A stretch of DNA of 64,000 bases from the NCBI RefSeq assembly GCF_009734385.1, contig NZ_CP046452.1, forward strand, positions 2,170,001 to 2,234,000. Reading direction: 5' to 3'. The DNA is from Corynebacterium kalinowskii (GTDB taxonomy: Bacteria; Actinomycetota; Actinomycetes; Mycobacteriales; Mycobacteriaceae). Shown here in pieces: positions 54,651 through 63,879 of this stretch (its first letter is position 1; each line of letters opens with the position of its first letter). The notes beneath the pieces are model-generated. The model saw only the letters and a list, made by a program, of their open reading frames with translations, ran no database searches and had not been told where the DNA came from. Both the position numbers and the translations under genes were made by a program.

Positions 54651-57590
54651 CTACTTAGCCCGGCTCCCGGCTTTCACCACACGCTTGGTGGTCTGCTTCA
54701 CGGCCTTCTTCGTTGCCTTCTTCGCGCCAGCCTTACGCGTGGTCTTCTTCGCCGGAGCAGGATTAGCTGCTTCCTTGGCACGACGCTCGGACAGCAGCTC
54801 GTTAGCACGAGTGTCCGTCATGGTCTCCGGACTATCGCCCTTGCGCAGCGAGGCGTTGGTGACGCCGTCAGTGACGTATGGGCCGAAACGGCCGTCCTTG
54901 ACCTGCATTGGCTTACCGGAAACGTCGTTGTCACCGAGAACCTTCAGTGGTGCCGCAGGGGTGGCGGCCCGGCCGCGACGCTTTGGTTCGGAGTAGATTC
55001 GACGTGCCTCGTCCAAGGTCACGGTGAAGATCTGCTCTTCATTCGCCAGAGTGCGAGAATCCTCGCCCTTACGCAGATACGGGCCATAGCGACCGTTCTG
55101 CGCAGTGATCATCACACCGTCGGACGGATCGATGCCCACTTCGCGTGGCAGGGACAGCAAGCGCAGCGCGTCATCCAGAGTGACGGTGGATGGCTCCATC
55201 GTGGAAAACAGCGAGGCAGTGCCCGGCTTGAGGGTTTCCTCGATGATCTGCGCGATCCGCTTTTCTTTCTGGCTAGCGGCAGTCTTGGTATCCCAGTTCT
55301 TGGCCCGCTTGCCTTCGGCTTTGCGCTGCTCGTCTTCAGCGGCGCGCTCCTGCGCCACGATTTCTTCCGCCTTAGACTGCACAGCGGACTTCTCGTCCTC
55401 GGTCACCATTTCGGTGATGTACGGGCCGTAGCGACCGTCCTTGGCCACAATCATGCGGCCATTGGCCGGGTTGACTCCCAGTTCACGACCACCCTGTGGG
55501 ATGGCGAAGAGCTTCTCTGCCGCCTCGAGGGAAAGTTCGTCCGGCGTGGTGGATTCGGGCAGGTTCGCGCGTTGGTACTCGGGAGTGCCGTCGGCAAGCG
55601 TGCCCACGATGCGCTCGAGGTAGGGGCCGTAGCGGCCGACGCGGACGACGATGTCGCGGCCCTCGGAATCGACAAACAACTTGAGGGAGTTGACCTCGCG
55701 AGCGTCAATGTGCTCAAGGTTGTCGCCGACCAGCGATTTCAGACCACCGAGGCGGGCCACAGAATCAGCCATGTTGTCGCGAGCCTCGGCGTTGCCGAAG
55801 TAGAAGCCATTCAGCCACTGGGTGCGATCTTCGTTGCCCGCAGCAATCTCATCGAGTTCGTCCTCCATGGAGGAGGTGAAGTCATAGTCGACGAGAGAGG
55901 CGAAGTTTTGTTCCAGCAATCCGACCACGGCGAATGCGACCCAGGAAGGGACCAGAGCGTTGCCGCGGGAGAAGACGTAACCGCGATCCTGGATGGTCTT
56001 GATGATCGACGCGTAGGTGGAAGGACGACCAATGCCGAGGTCTTCCATCTTCTTCACCAGCGACGCCTCTGTGTAGCGCGCTGGAGGATTCGTGGCGTGG
56101 CCCTCAGCGGTGATGTCCTTGGCGCTGAGCGCGTCGCCCGCAGCGAGCACTGGCAGGCGCTTTTCAGCGTTGTCGGCCACGTTGCGTCCGTCCTCCATCT
56201 GGGAGGTCTCCACATAGGCCTTCAGGAAGCCCGGGAAGGTGATGGTGCGGCCGGTGGCAGCGAACTCTGTGTGCTCGCCAGTCTTCGCTTCACCGGCGAT
56301 GGTGACCTTCATAGAGGTGCCACGCGCGTCGGCCATCTGTGAGGCGACGGTGCGCTGCCAGATGAGTTCGTACAGCTTGAATTCCTCGGCGTCCAGCTGA
56401 GCGTGCAGCTGCCCAGGGGTCGCAAAGGTCTCGCCGGCAGGACGGATTGCTTCGTGAGCTTCCTGCGAGTTCTTCACCTTGCGGGTGTACTGGCGAGGCT
56501 GATCAGCGACGAATTGCGCGCCATAAAGCTCGCGGGCCTGCTGGCGCGCGGCCTCAATGCCGGATGCCGACAGCGTGGTCGAGTCGGTACGCATATAGGT
56601 GATGTGGCCATTCTCGTACAGTCGCTGCGCGATGCGCATGGTGCGCTCGGAGGTGTAGTGGAGCTTGCGACCGGCTTCCTGCTGCAGCGTCGACGTCATA
56701 AACGGCGGGTACGGGCGGCGGGTGTACGGCTTTTCTTCCACATTGGTGACGGCCATTGCCTGCCCAGTCAGGGCGTCGGCAAGCTGCTTGGCGCGCGCCT
56801 CATCGAGGACGACAACGTCCTTGCCCTTGAGCTCGCCGCGGTCGTTAAAGTCGCGACCCTGCGCAACACGCTGCTTATCGACGGTCACCAGCCGTGCGAC
56901 AAACTCATTCGGGTTCTCAGGGGTGGACTGCTTGTTCGTCAACAGCTCGGCCGTGAGATCCCAGTAGCTGGCGGACTTGAACGCCATGCGTTCGCGCTCA
57001 CGCTCAACGATCACACGGGTAGCCACAGACTGGACGCGGCCCGCAGACAGGCGTGGCATGACCTTTTTCCACAGCACTGGAGAAACCTCGTAACCGTAGA
57101 GACGGTCGAGGATGCGTCGGGTTTCCTGCGCATCGACGAGGTTATCGTCCAGCTCACGGGTGTTTTCTGCTGCGGCGATGATGGCTGGCTTGGTGATCTC
57201 GTTGAACACCATGCGCTTGACCGGCACCTTCGGCTTGAGCACCTCGAGCAGGTGCCAGGCGATAGCCTCGCCCTCGCGGTCGGGGTCTGTTGCGAGCAGC
57301 AGCTCATCAACATCTTTGAGCTTCGCCTTGAGGTCTGCGACCTTCTTTTTCTTGTCAGCGCTCACCACATACAGCGGGGCAAAGCCGTGGTCAGTATCCA
57401 CGCCAAGACGAGCCCATGGCTCCTTCTTGTACTTGGCCGGAACATCCGCAGCGCCGCGTGGGAGATCACGAATATGTCCAACAGACGCTTCGACGATGTA
57501 ATCCTTGCCCAGGTAAGGCTGGATCTTCTTCGCCTTCGTCGCGGACTCCACGATCACCAATCGCTTCACGCCAGCACTCGAATCTGCCAC
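54651..57590 (-). CDS. topA: DNA topoisomerase I
   Basis: Type IA topoisomerase relaxing negative supercoils. A 979-residue protein with a TOPRIM domain (RLVIVESATKAKKIQPYLG, ATDPDREGEAIAWHL), the active-site Tyr in GHITYMRTDSTTLS, the later TYASIIKTIQDRGYV motif, four C-terminal repeats of the GRYGPYxTE/GPYLRKGE type (near 670-900), and a Lys/Ala-rich tail (KKTTRKAGAKKATKKAVKQ). The Zn fingers of E. coli TopA are absent, as in actinobacteria. GTG 57590 start. Confidence 0.97.
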   Translation of the reverse strand: MADSSAGVKRLVIVESATKAKKIQPYLGKDYIVEASVGHIRDLPRGAADVPAKYKKEPWARLGVDTDHGFAPLYVVSADKKKKVADLKAKLKDVDELLLATDPDREGEAIAWHLLEVLKPKVPVKRMVFNEITKPAIIAAAENTRELDDNLVDAQETRRILDRLYGYEVSPVLWKKVMPRLSAGRVQSVATRVIVERERERMAFKSASYWDLTAELLTNKQSTPENPNEFVARLVTVDKQRVAQGRDFNDRGELKGKDVVVLDEARAKQLADALTGQAMAVTNVEEKPYTRRPYPPFMTSTLQQEAGRKLHYTSERTMRIAQRLYENGHITYMRTDSTTLSASGIEAARQQARELYGAQFVADQPRQYTRKVKNSQEAHEAIRPAGETFATPGQLHAQLDAEEFKLYELIWQRTVASQMADARGTSMKVTIAGEAKTGEHTEFAATGRTITFPGFLKAYVETSQMEDGRNVADNAEKRLPVLAAGDALSAKDITAEGHATNPPARYTEASLVKKMEDLGIGRPSTYASIIKTIQDRGYVFSRGNALVPSWVAFAVVGLLEQNFASLVDYDFTSSMEDELDEIAAGNEDRTQWLNGFYFGNAEARDNMADSVARLGGLKSLVGDNLEHIDAREVNSLKLFVDSEGRDIVVRVGRYGPYLERIVGTLADGTPEYQRANLPESTTPDELSLEAAEKLFAIPQGGRELGVNPANGRMIVAKDGRYGPYITEMVTEDEKSAVQSKAEEIVAQERAAEDEQRKAEGKRAKNWDTKTAASQKEKRIAQIIEETLKPGTASLFSTMEPSTVTLDDALRLLSLPREVGIDPSDGVMITAQNGRYGPYLRKGEDSRTLANEEQIFTVTLDEARRIYSEPKRRGRAATPAAPLKVLGDNDVSGKPMQVKDGRFGPYVTDGVTNASLRKGDSPETMTDTRANELLSERRAKEAANPAPAKKTTRKAGAKKATKKAVKQTTKRVVKAGSRAK

Positions 57591-57816
57591 TTACGCCAAC
57601 TTTCTGTCATGTCTGGTTTGCGTTTAATTGACTACCGTACACAGTTATATATGGCTCTACTACGCACCGGGGCAACTAATGTCGGTTTTTCTTGGCAGAA
57701 TGCGCGAAAACGGGGCTATTTTTCAGTTTTTAACGCAGCCAGACTTTCAAGCCTTAGAAAAAGCAAAAACCCGGCCACCCCTTTAAAAAGGGAGCGACCG
57801 GGCTTTTAAGGAAGAC
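57591..57816. other. Intergenic region between topA and cspA
   Basis: 226 bp holding the topA promoter region (TATATAA-like words near 57645 on the minus strand) and the cspA terminator. No gene seen. Confidence 0.55.
57770..57802 (-). terminator. Intrinsic terminator of cspA
   Basis: On the minus strand CCCGG/CCGGG outer and CCCTT/AAGGG inner stems form a hairpin followed by TTTTTGC. It begins 14 bp after the cspA stop. Confidence 0.85.
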
Positions 57817-58020
57817 TTACAGAGCGTGAACGTTCTGTGCCTGTGGGCCCTTGGCGCCTTCGCCGATCTCGAATTCAACCTGCTGGTTCTCTTCGAGGGT
57901 GCGGAAGCCGTTGCCCTGAATCTCGGAGTAGTGAACGAAAACATCTGCGGATCCGTCAGCTGGAGCAATGAAACCAAAGCCCTTTTCAGCGTTGAACCAC
58001 TTCACAGTACCCTGTGCCAT
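57817..58020 (-). CDS. cspA: Cold-shock protein
   Basis: A 67-residue OB-fold RNA chaperone: [17 protein letters not shown] with RNP1 (KGFGFI), [10 protein letters not shown] with RNP2 (VFVHY), and a C-terminal PQAQNVHAL. Binds single-stranded RNA/DNA and melts secondary structure. Monocistronic with a strong terminator and a structured upstream region containing a 10-bp inverted repeat about 100 bp before the start, which may be part of a long 5' UTR. Confidence 0.97.
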   Translation of the reverse strand: MAQGTVKWFNAEKGFGFIAPADGSADVFVHYSEIQGNGFRTLEENQQVEFEIGEGAKGPQAQNVHAL

Positions 58021-58302
58021 AATAAAACCTTATTTCTTTTGAAACGAATGCAGTACTTCCAATATTTTCTGGAGGTACGGGGCCGTTTGGAACTCTCGGC
58101 CTTTGTAAAAAGACTCGAGCGCTCGCAATCAAACAAAATCCTCTGCGAGCGCTATGTAACACTGCACTGGGAAAAGCTGCGACCGAGTCCTAGTGTGTCA
58201 CGAATTCTCCTGAAGCGATAGTCCCTAACTGAAAATATTTTAAAAGCGCAGGTCAGGGCGTAAAAGATTTTTTATTCTTAAGCGTAATTGTATGGTCGAA
58301 GC
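58021..58302. other. Divergent region between cspA and the DUF1998 helicase
   Basis: 282 bp without a gene. It contains the inverted repeat at 58118-58153 and, on the + strand, a TAATTGTAT element 13-21 bp upstream of the helicase ATG that would fit a leaderless mRNA. Confidence 0.55.
58112..58153 (-). promoter_or_regulatory. Leader hairpin with T-run upstream of cspA
   Basis: A perfect 10-bp stem AGCGCTCGCA/TGCGAGCGCT (58118-58127 with 58144-58153) with a 16-nt loop is followed, on the minus strand, by CGAGTCTTTTT. It begins about 133 bp upstream of the cspA start. A terminator-like structure in a leader suggests attenuation or a cold-responsive 5' UTR; no upstream gene exists that it would otherwise terminate. 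Confidence 0.5.
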
Positions 58303-60678
58303 ATGACAAAGTTGCCGAGTCCCTCGCTTTCCACGATCGGCACTGAGATCGCAGAGTTTGTACAAAAGCGATACCCGCAATCCACGTGCACCCACCTGGA
58401 GACGATCCCGCCTAAACCCGCGACGTATGCCCCGTGGCCCGAGTGGGTTTACCCACCGTTGCGCGCTCATCTTCAGGACAGCGGCATCAAGCAGCTGTAT
58501 TCGCACCAAGGGGAGGTGGCTAATCACGCCGTCAACGATCGCAATGTGGTGGTATCCACCGGCACCTCGAGTGGTAAATCGCTGGGCTATCTGCTGCCGA
58601 TCCTCAGCACTTTGCAGAAAGACCCTACTGCCTGCGCCTTGTATCTGACTCCGACAAAAGCCCTGGGTAGCGATCAACTCTCCTCGGTATTGCGGCTCAC
58701 CCGCGAAGTCCCGGCGCTGAGGTCGATCGGCCCCGCCCCTTACGATGGCGATACTCCCTCCGACGCCCGCGCCAGTATCCGCGACGAATCCCGGTTCATT
58801 TTCAGCAACCCGGACATGGTTCACGCCTCACTTCTCGCACACCACATCCGGTGGGGCCGATTCCTCCGCCACCTGAAATACGTGGTCATCGATGAATGCC
58901 ATACGTATCGCGGGGTCTTCGGTGCCCACGTGGCCCTAGTGATCCGCCGGTTGCGTCGACTAGCGGCCCACTACGGCAGCGACCCGGTGTTTATCCTCGC
59001 CTCAGCCACAGCCACCGACCCTGCGGAACATGCCGAACGACTGACCGGCGTTCCCGTAGTCGCGGTAACTGAGGATGGCGCACCTACCGGCGCGCGCACC
59101 GTCATGCTGTGGGAGCCCGGGTTCATCGAGGGCGCCGAAGGCGAACACGGCGCTCCGGTGCGCCGCGCCGCCACCACCGAGGCCGCGGGCATCATGGCCT
59201 GCGCTATCAGCGAAGGTGCCCGCGCACTGACCTTTGTACGCTCACGGCGGAGCGCGGAGGTGGTCGCACTGCGCACCGCCGAGGAACTTACGCTCATGGG
59301 GCGCCCGGACTTCGCGCGCCGCGTTGCCTCCTACCGCGCGGGATATCTGCCCGAGGATCGCCGCAGGCTCGAGCGCATGCTTGACGACGGCTCCTTGCTC
59401 GGCGTGGCCACCACCAATGCGCTGGAGTTGGGCATTGATGTCGGTGGCCTGGATGCCGTGGTGACCGCTGGTTTTCCCGGAACGATTGCCTCTTTTTGGC
59501 AGCAAGCCGGTCGCGCAGGACGCCGTGGCCAAGGCTCGCTCGTGGTGTTCGTGGCGCGCGACGAGCCCATGGATAACTACCTGCTGCACCACCCGGATGC
59601 GTTGCTCCGCAAGCCCATCGAGCGGATCGTCTTTGACCCGACCAACCCCTTCGTACTGCGCGGTCACTTGTACTGCGCCGCGGTGGAGAAGGCGCTTTCT
59701 CCTGCCGATGTTGCCCAATGGGATGCAGAGCGCGTGGTGGAACAGCTAGTAGCCGAAGGACTCTTGCGCCGGCGCCCGCAAGGTTGGTTCGCTGTGGAAC
59801 CGCCTGAGGCTGGCCAACTTACGCCGGACACGGCGCATCAGGCCGTTGGGCTGCGCGGCTCTTCGGAGCGGGAGATCGTAATCGTCGAGTCCACCACCGG
59901 ACGACTGTTAGGCACAATCGACTCAGAGCGCGCCCCCTCCCAAGTGCATCCCGGCGCGCTGTACATGCATCAAGGCGAAACCTATGTGATCGAGGAGCTC
60001 GATCTGGAAGATCGCCTAGCGCTGGCACGCCCAGAAACCCCGGAGTGGACTACGTTCTCCCGTTCGACCACGGATATCCGGATTGTCGGCGATCCCGGCT
60101 CTGAGCAGCTGCGAGACCTTGGCGGCGGCGTGTGGGTCGCCGCGGTGGACGTGGAAGTTACCACCCAGGTCACCTCGTACATCACCAAGCTTGCCGACGG
60201 CACTGTCCTCGACTCTGTCGCCCTGGACATGCCCAAGCAGTCGTTGGTCACCCGCGCCGTCGCCTACACCGTTGACCCGCTGGCACTGCGCGCCATGGGA
60301 ATCACGGATGCCGATGTCCCTGGCACGCTTCACGCAGCGGAGCACGCGGCGATCGGCATGCTGCCGTTGCTTGCCACCTGCGACAGGTGGGACATCGGTG
60401 GCGTATCGACAGCCCAGCACCCCGACACGGGCCTGCCTACCGTCTTCGTCTACGACGGACACCCCGGTGGGGCGGGATTTGCCGACAGTGGTTTCCACCG
60501 CTTCGGAGAGTGGATCACCGCCACCTTCGATACCGTGCGCAGCTGCTCCTGCGAGAGCGGCTGCCCATCGTGCATCCAGTCCCCGAAGTGCGGAAACGGC
60601 AACCAACCCCTAGACAAGGCCGGCGCCATCAAGCTACTCGGCGCGTTGGTCAGCCTAGCGGGCCTGCCCGAGCAATAA
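58303..60678 (+). CDS. DEAD/DEAH-box helicase with DUF1998 (MrfA/YprA-like)
   Basis: A 791-residue SF2 helicase: Walker A STGTSSGKSLGY, DECH box VVIDECHTYRG, SATATDPAEHAERLTG, RecA-like domain 2 with TNALELGIDVGGLDAVV and QQAGRAGRRGQ, then a C-terminal DUF1998 domain with a four-Cys metal motif CSCESGCPSCIQSPKCG. This is the arrangement of Hrq1/MrfA 3'-5' DNA helicases involved in DNA repair. ATG 58303 gives MTKLPSPS; a TTG 15 bp upstream is in frame. Its 3' end overlaps the convergent Tad gene by 29 bp. Confidence 0.94.
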   Translation: MTKLPSPSLSTIGTEIAEFVQKRYPQSTCTHLETIPPKPATYAPWPEWVYPPLRAHLQDSGIKQLYSHQGEVANHAVNDRNVVVSTGTSSGKSLGYLLPILSTLQKDPTACALYLTPTKALGSDQLSSVLRLTREVPALRSIGPAPYDGDTPSDARASIRDESRFIFSNPDMVHASLLAHHIRWGRFLRHLKYVVIDECHTYRGVFGAHVALVIRRLRRLAAHYGSDPVFILASATATDPAEHAERLTGVPVVAVTEDGAPTGARTVMLWEPGFIEGAEGEHGAPVRRAATTEAAGIMACAISEGARALTFVRSRRSAEVVALRTAEELTLMGRPDFARRVASYRAGYLPEDRRRLERMLDDGSLLGVATTNALELGIDVGGLDAVVTAGFPGTIASFWQQAGRAGRRGQGSLVVFVARDEPMDNYLLHHPDALLRKPIERIVFDPTNPFVLRGHLYCAAVEKALSPADVAQWDAERVVEQLVAEGLLRRRPQGWFAVEPPEAGQLTPDTAHQAVGLRGSSEREIVIVESTTGRLLGTIDSERAPSQVHPGALYMHQGETYVIEELDLEDRLALARPETPEWTTFSRSTTDIRIVGDPGSEQLRDLGGGVWVAAVDVEVTTQVTSYITKLADGTVLDSVALDMPKQSLVTRAVAYTVDPLALRAMGITDADVPGTLHAAEHAAIGMLPLLATCDRWDIGGVSTAQHPDTGLPTVFVYDGHPGGAGFADSGFHRFGEWITATFDTVRSCSCESGCPSCIQSPKCGNGNQPLDKAGAIKLLGALVSLAGLPEQ

Positions 60679-60979
60679 CCTCCTTCCCTCCGACGCGCAC
60701 TGCCACCAATACGTCCTCATCAACGACATCACAACTCGCGCGTTCGCCAGCATTGCGCCGGGCCACCTGGTCAGCCACCGCGCAGGGGTCCTCCCCGCGA
60801 TACAGCGCATGCGCCGCGGCCACAGCCGACAGCTCGGCCGCGACTTGAGCCCTATGCGTATGGATCATGCCTTTGGCCAGCACAGCGACCAGGAGCACTA
60901 AGGAAATGAGCGCGGCGATGGTGCCGGCGGCGGTGATTGTAACGTTGCCGGAATCGTCGCTAAGGCAGTGCTGGCGCAT
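60650..60979 (-). CDS. TadE/TadG-like minor pilin or secretion protein
   Basis: About 109 residues: a short N-terminal leader with one hydrophobic helix (about 15-37, ITAAGTIAALISLVLLVAVLA) followed by an AAELSAVAAAHALYRGEDPC stretch typical of the Rv3654c-like/TadE-G group, and a small extracellular domain with two Cys (PCAVADQ, ASCDVVDE). Its start overlaps the upstream TadE-like gene by 20 bp. Its stop lies inside the 3' end of the helicase gene. Part of a Tad (tight adherence) locus. Confidence 0.78.
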   Translation of the reverse strand: MRQHCLSDDSGNVTITAAGTIAALISLVLLVAVLAKGMIHTHRAQVAAELSAVAAAHALYRGEDPCAVADQVARRNAGERASCDVVDEDVLVAVRVGGKEVIARAGPLG

Positions 60980-61298
60980 GGACAATCTCCAGTGGATAGG
61001 TGGCCGTGGCCGTGAGCTCCATCAGTGGCGAAGGAATGGTCACGGTTGCAGTGGCCCAGGTGCCGTCGTCGGTCAGCTGCGCGGTGCCTCGCGCAGGGGT
61101 GAAGGTTTCCCCGAGGGCGTGCGCGCGGGCGGCTGCGCCCGCCATGTCGACCGCCGAGATGTACAGGGCGAGCGCGACCATGGCGGACAGCAGGGTTCCG
61201 GCGACCACGACAATTCCTGCCAAGCCAAAGGCGGCCTCAATGGTCACGGAACCGTCGTCGCTGGCCAGCCGGTTACGCAGGGACGCTGGACAGCGCAC
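60960..61298 (-). CDS. TadE-like protein
   Basis: A 112-residue protein with a short basic leader (MRCPASLRNRLASDDGS), the TadE motif VTIEAAFGLAGIVVVAGTLLSAMVAL (hydrophobic helix at about 19-47) and a C-terminal beta-rich exported domain. TadE/F proteins are pseudopilins of Tad systems processed by the TadV-type prepilin peptidase. Overlaps the pilin-like gene upstream by 26 bp and the next gene by 20 bp, so the locus is tightly packed. Confidence 0.82.
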   Translation of the reverse strand: MRCPASLRNRLASDDGSVTIEAAFGLAGIVVVAGTLLSAMVALALYISAVDMAGAAARAHALGETFTPARGTAQLTDDGTWATATVTIPSPLMELTATATYPLEIVHAPALP

Positions 61299-61455
61299 TG
61301 CTCAAGATGCCCTGGAGCGCTTGGGAAACCTGTTGGCTTTTGACCACCAAGTACAGGGCACCGGCGAGGGCGGCGGCACCCAAACTTCCCATGGCGTATT
61401 CGATTGTGGACATACCTTCGTCGTTACGAAGGCGTGCGGTGAACTGGTGAAACAT
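61273..61455 (-). CDS. DUF4244 / Flp-like pilin
   Basis: A 60-residue protein: MFHQFTARLRNDEGMSTIEYAMGSLG, where the leader ends before a Glu-containing STIEYA motif typical of Flp pilins at the start of the hydrophobic helix, then LAGALYLVVKSQQVSQALQG. The DUF4244 family is the Flp-type major pilin in actinobacterial Tad loci. ATG 61455 gives this layout. The frame continues upstream but that part is not similar. Confidence 0.82.
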   Translation of the reverse strand: MFHQFTARLRNDEGMSTIEYAMGSLGAAALAGALYLVVKSQQVSQALQGILSSALSSVPA

Positions 61456-61463
61456 GTCTCTCC

Positions 61464-62009
61464 TTAAGTGAAGTGTTGGGTTGCAAGATTGATGACGATG
61501 GGCAAAAGGCCCAGGACAAGAAACGCGGGCAAGAAACACAAGGCAAGCGGCAGTGCGATGAACACCCCGGCACGCTCGGCGGCGGCTGTCGCTTCCTCGG
61601 CGCTGCGAGCGCGCAGGTCGGTGGCGATGTCTTCGCACGATCTGACCAGGGAACTGCCGGTGTACTGCGAGAACTTAGCAACGCGTGCGAGCTCTTCCAG
61701 ATGTGGAAGGCCCACCATTGGACTCCACGCCGTGGCAGCGGGCGACCCAAGCGTGAGCATGGCTGCGACACTTGACCACTGTGTGGGTGCGACGACGCTG
61801 ACTTCGGCAGCGGTGCTAGCTGCCAGCGCCGGGGTCACGCCCGAAGCCAAGCAAGCAGCGTAGAGTTCGATGTCAGCCGCGCAGTCCAGTGAGCTGTGCG
61901 GACCGTCGCGGGCCCGCACGTGAGGCTCTGTGAGGTCCTCAATTCTCCCGGTTATCTGCGGGCTTGGATGAAGCCACAGAGCTAGCGATGCGATGCTCAG
62001 ACTGATCAT
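61464..62009 (-). CDS. tadC: Type II secretion F-family membrane protein (TadC)
   Basis: About 181 residues with the GSPII_F-type pattern: a helix-rich cytoplasmic domain (AADIELYAACLASGVTP near 45-62, RSCEDIATDLRARSAEEATAAAER) and C-terminal membrane helices (GVFIALPLALCFLPAFLVLGLLPIVI). It starts at ATG 62009, overlapping the tadB stop by 4 bp (ATGA). The inner-membrane platform protein of the Tad machine. Confidence 0.85.
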   Translation of the reverse strand: MISLSIASLALWLHPSPQITGRIEDLTEPHVRARDGPHSSLDCAADIELYAACLASGVTPALAASTAAEVSVVAPTQWSSVAAMLTLGSPAATAWSPMVGLPHLEELARVAKFSQYTGSSLVRSCEDIATDLRARSAEEATAAAERAGVFIALPLALCFLPAFLVLGLLPIVINLATQHFT

Positions 62010-62779
62010 TTGGCGCCTCGTTCCCTGGCAGCACCGGCGACGATCCAGTCCACCCACACAACTCCCGAACAGGCGAGAAACACCCCAATGACCAGCATCG
62101 ACTGGCCGAGCATAGATCCGGTAAGGAATTGCCAGGGGCGAGCACCCATGGCAGTGCCCATCGCCAGACCAGCTAGCGGAAGCGCCGACAGAATCAGCGC
62201 GGTTGCTTGCGCTCCCTGCAGGGCGGCCGAGGTCGCTCGGGCATGTCGCAAGCGCGCCTCAATCCGGTGCTGCATGTGCTCGAGAAGTCCGGCTAGGGCG
62301 ATACCCCGCTGATCCGCTATCAACCACAGCCGCGCTGCGGCACGTAGATCGCGGTAGGGCTCCGGAGCGTCAACGAATGCTGCGGCGGGTGTTACGCCAG
62401 AGGCGCAGCGATGGGCTGCGAGGGTGCACAGCTCTGCCAGAGCCACGGGCGCATCGTGCGTCAGGTGGACGATGGCCTCGTGAGGGGTAGCCCCGGCGCG
62501 CACGTCTCCGACGATGCTGCCGAGCATTTTCGATGTCGCTTCGGCGGCCGCGGTGCCGGCGCGGTTTTTGCGAGAGCGAACGATTTTCCATCCACTGAGC
62601 GTAAGAATCATTGCCAACGCAATTGCCAGGCCTGGACCACGAATGACTACAAAAGTAACGATCAGGACGGGTATGGGAAGAAGAACCAACATTGAGAGCC
62701 GACTGGAGTTGAGCCGGGAAGCGGGGCCGGAGGTCGAGCAGACAACACACACGAAAATTAATGGAATTATGCCGAGCAT
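62006..62779 (-). CDS. tadB: Type II secretion F-family membrane protein (TadB)
   Basis: A 257-residue platform protein with N-terminal membrane helices (about 3-14, 29-65), a central cytoplasmic GSPII_F domain (SIVGDVRAGATPHEAIVHL, ADQRGIALAGLLEHMQHRI) and C-terminal membrane helices (about 195-212, 224-248). Partner of TadC, downstream of the TadA ATPase gene with a 13-bp overlap. Confidence 0.87.
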   Translation of the reverse strand: MLGIIPLIFVCVVCSTSGPASRLNSSRLSMLVLLPIPVLIVTFVVIRGPGLAIALAMILTLSGWKIVRSRKNRAGTAAAEATSKMLGSIVGDVRAGATPHEAIVHLTHDAPVALAELCTLAAHRCASGVTPAAAFVDAPEPYRDLRAAARLWLIADQRGIALAGLLEHMQHRIEARLRHARATSAALQGAQATALILSALPLAGLAMGTAMGARPWQFLTGSMLGQSMLVIGVFLACSGVVWVDWIVAGAARERGAK

Positions 62780-63876
62780 GGGTCTACTCCATTACTGTTA
62801 GCCCATACCGTCTTTAGTTCCAGAGATTTTGTCAGTGCCGCAATCTCGCGTACTTGTCTACCGGACGGGGTGCGTCCCATCATCACCACGTAGCGCACCG
62901 CGGCCGCCAGCTGCGAGCGCAATGCCGACGCGGGAAGTCCGCCCAATTGCCCTAGAGCTTCCAACCGGGCGGGCACCTCGTGCACCGAGTTGGCATGCAC
63001 CGTGCCCGCCCCGCCCTCGTGACCGGTATTCAGCGCTGCCAAAAGGTCGACCACTTCGGCTCCACGAATCTCCCCCAGGATGATTCGGTCGGGCCGCATG
63101 CGCAGCGCCTGTTTCAATAGGTCTGCCATCGTCACCGCGCCCGCGCCTTCCACGTTGCGGCCACGCGCCACCAGCGAGACCACATGGGGATGCGGCGGAC
63201 GAAGCTCAGCTGTGTCCTCAATGCAGATGATCCGTTGGTCTTCCGGAACTTCCGCCAGCATGGCCGAGAGCATCGTGGTCTTCCCCGAACCTGTGCCACC
63301 CGCAATCAGGAAGGAATGCCGCTCACTCACAATCGAGCTGAGAACCTCACGCCCCTCTTGCGAGACACAGCCACTGGCTACGAGGCTATCCAGCGTCATC
63401 GCCGCCTGGCGGAGGACCCGCAGTGAAATGCAAGTGCCCGCGTCTGAGAGTGGCGGAATTATCGCGTGAATGCGAATACTGGAGCCGTCTGCTCGCATGA
63501 GGCGACCGTCGGCATAGGGCTGGGCGTCGTCAAGCCTGCGCCCACACGCCACCGCGAGCCGCACTGCTAGCTGACGCACCGCGGCATCGGAATCGAATGC
63601 AAGGTCGGCTCGTTCGAGGCCCCTGCCGCGATCGAACCACACATCTTCCGGCCCGTTAACCAGCACATCCGTCACCCCGGGGATCGCGAGCAACCTATCC
63701 AGTGGGCCTGCTCCGCTGGATTCCTGGCGCAGCCGCCGCATAATGTCGAGCAACTCCAGGTCGCTGATGACTCCAGCCTCTGCGCGCACTACTTCGGCGA
63801 TATCCGCAGCGGGAACTGTGGCGGGATCCCCAAACTTTGTTGCCAGCTGCAGCTGCACCCTACCGATCAAGTCCAT
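62767..63876 (-). CDS. tadA: Tad/Flp pilus assembly ATPase (TadA, VirB11/CpaF family)
   Basis: A 369-residue secretion ATPase. N-terminal domain about 1-140, then Walker A IAGGTGSGKTTMLSAML near residue 195, Asp box IICIEDTAEL, Walker B-type DRIILGEIRGAEVVDLL and the His box GHEGGAGTVHANS. It powers pilin export and assembly. ATG 63876 follows the partial upstream gene by 3 bp; its end overlaps tadB by 13 bp. Confidence 0.94.
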   Translation of the reverse strand: MDLIGRVQLQLATKFGDPATVPAADIAEVVRAEAGVISDLELLDIMRRLRQESSGAGPLDRLLAIPGVTDVLVNGPEDVWFDRGRGLERADLAFDSDAAVRQLAVRLAVACGRRLDDAQPYADGRLMRADGSSIRIHAIIPPLSDAGTCISLRVLRQAAMTLDSLVASGCVSQEGREVLSSIVSERHSFLIAGGTGSGKTTMLSAMLAEVPEDQRIICIEDTAELRPPHPHVVSLVARGRNVEGAGAVTMADLLKQALRMRPDRIILGEIRGAEVVDLLAALNTGHEGGAGTVHANSVHEVPARLEALGQLGGLPASALRSQLAAAVRYVVMMGRTPSGRQVREIAALTKSLELKTVWANSNGVDPCSA

Positions 63877-63879
63877 CTT

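Noticed and set aside
58443..58456. GTGGGTTTACCCAC in the helicase gene resembling the arms of the palindrome array
   Set aside because: It is a single palindrome without the 13-nt centre, and it is explained by the coding sequence of the helicase (EWVYPP).
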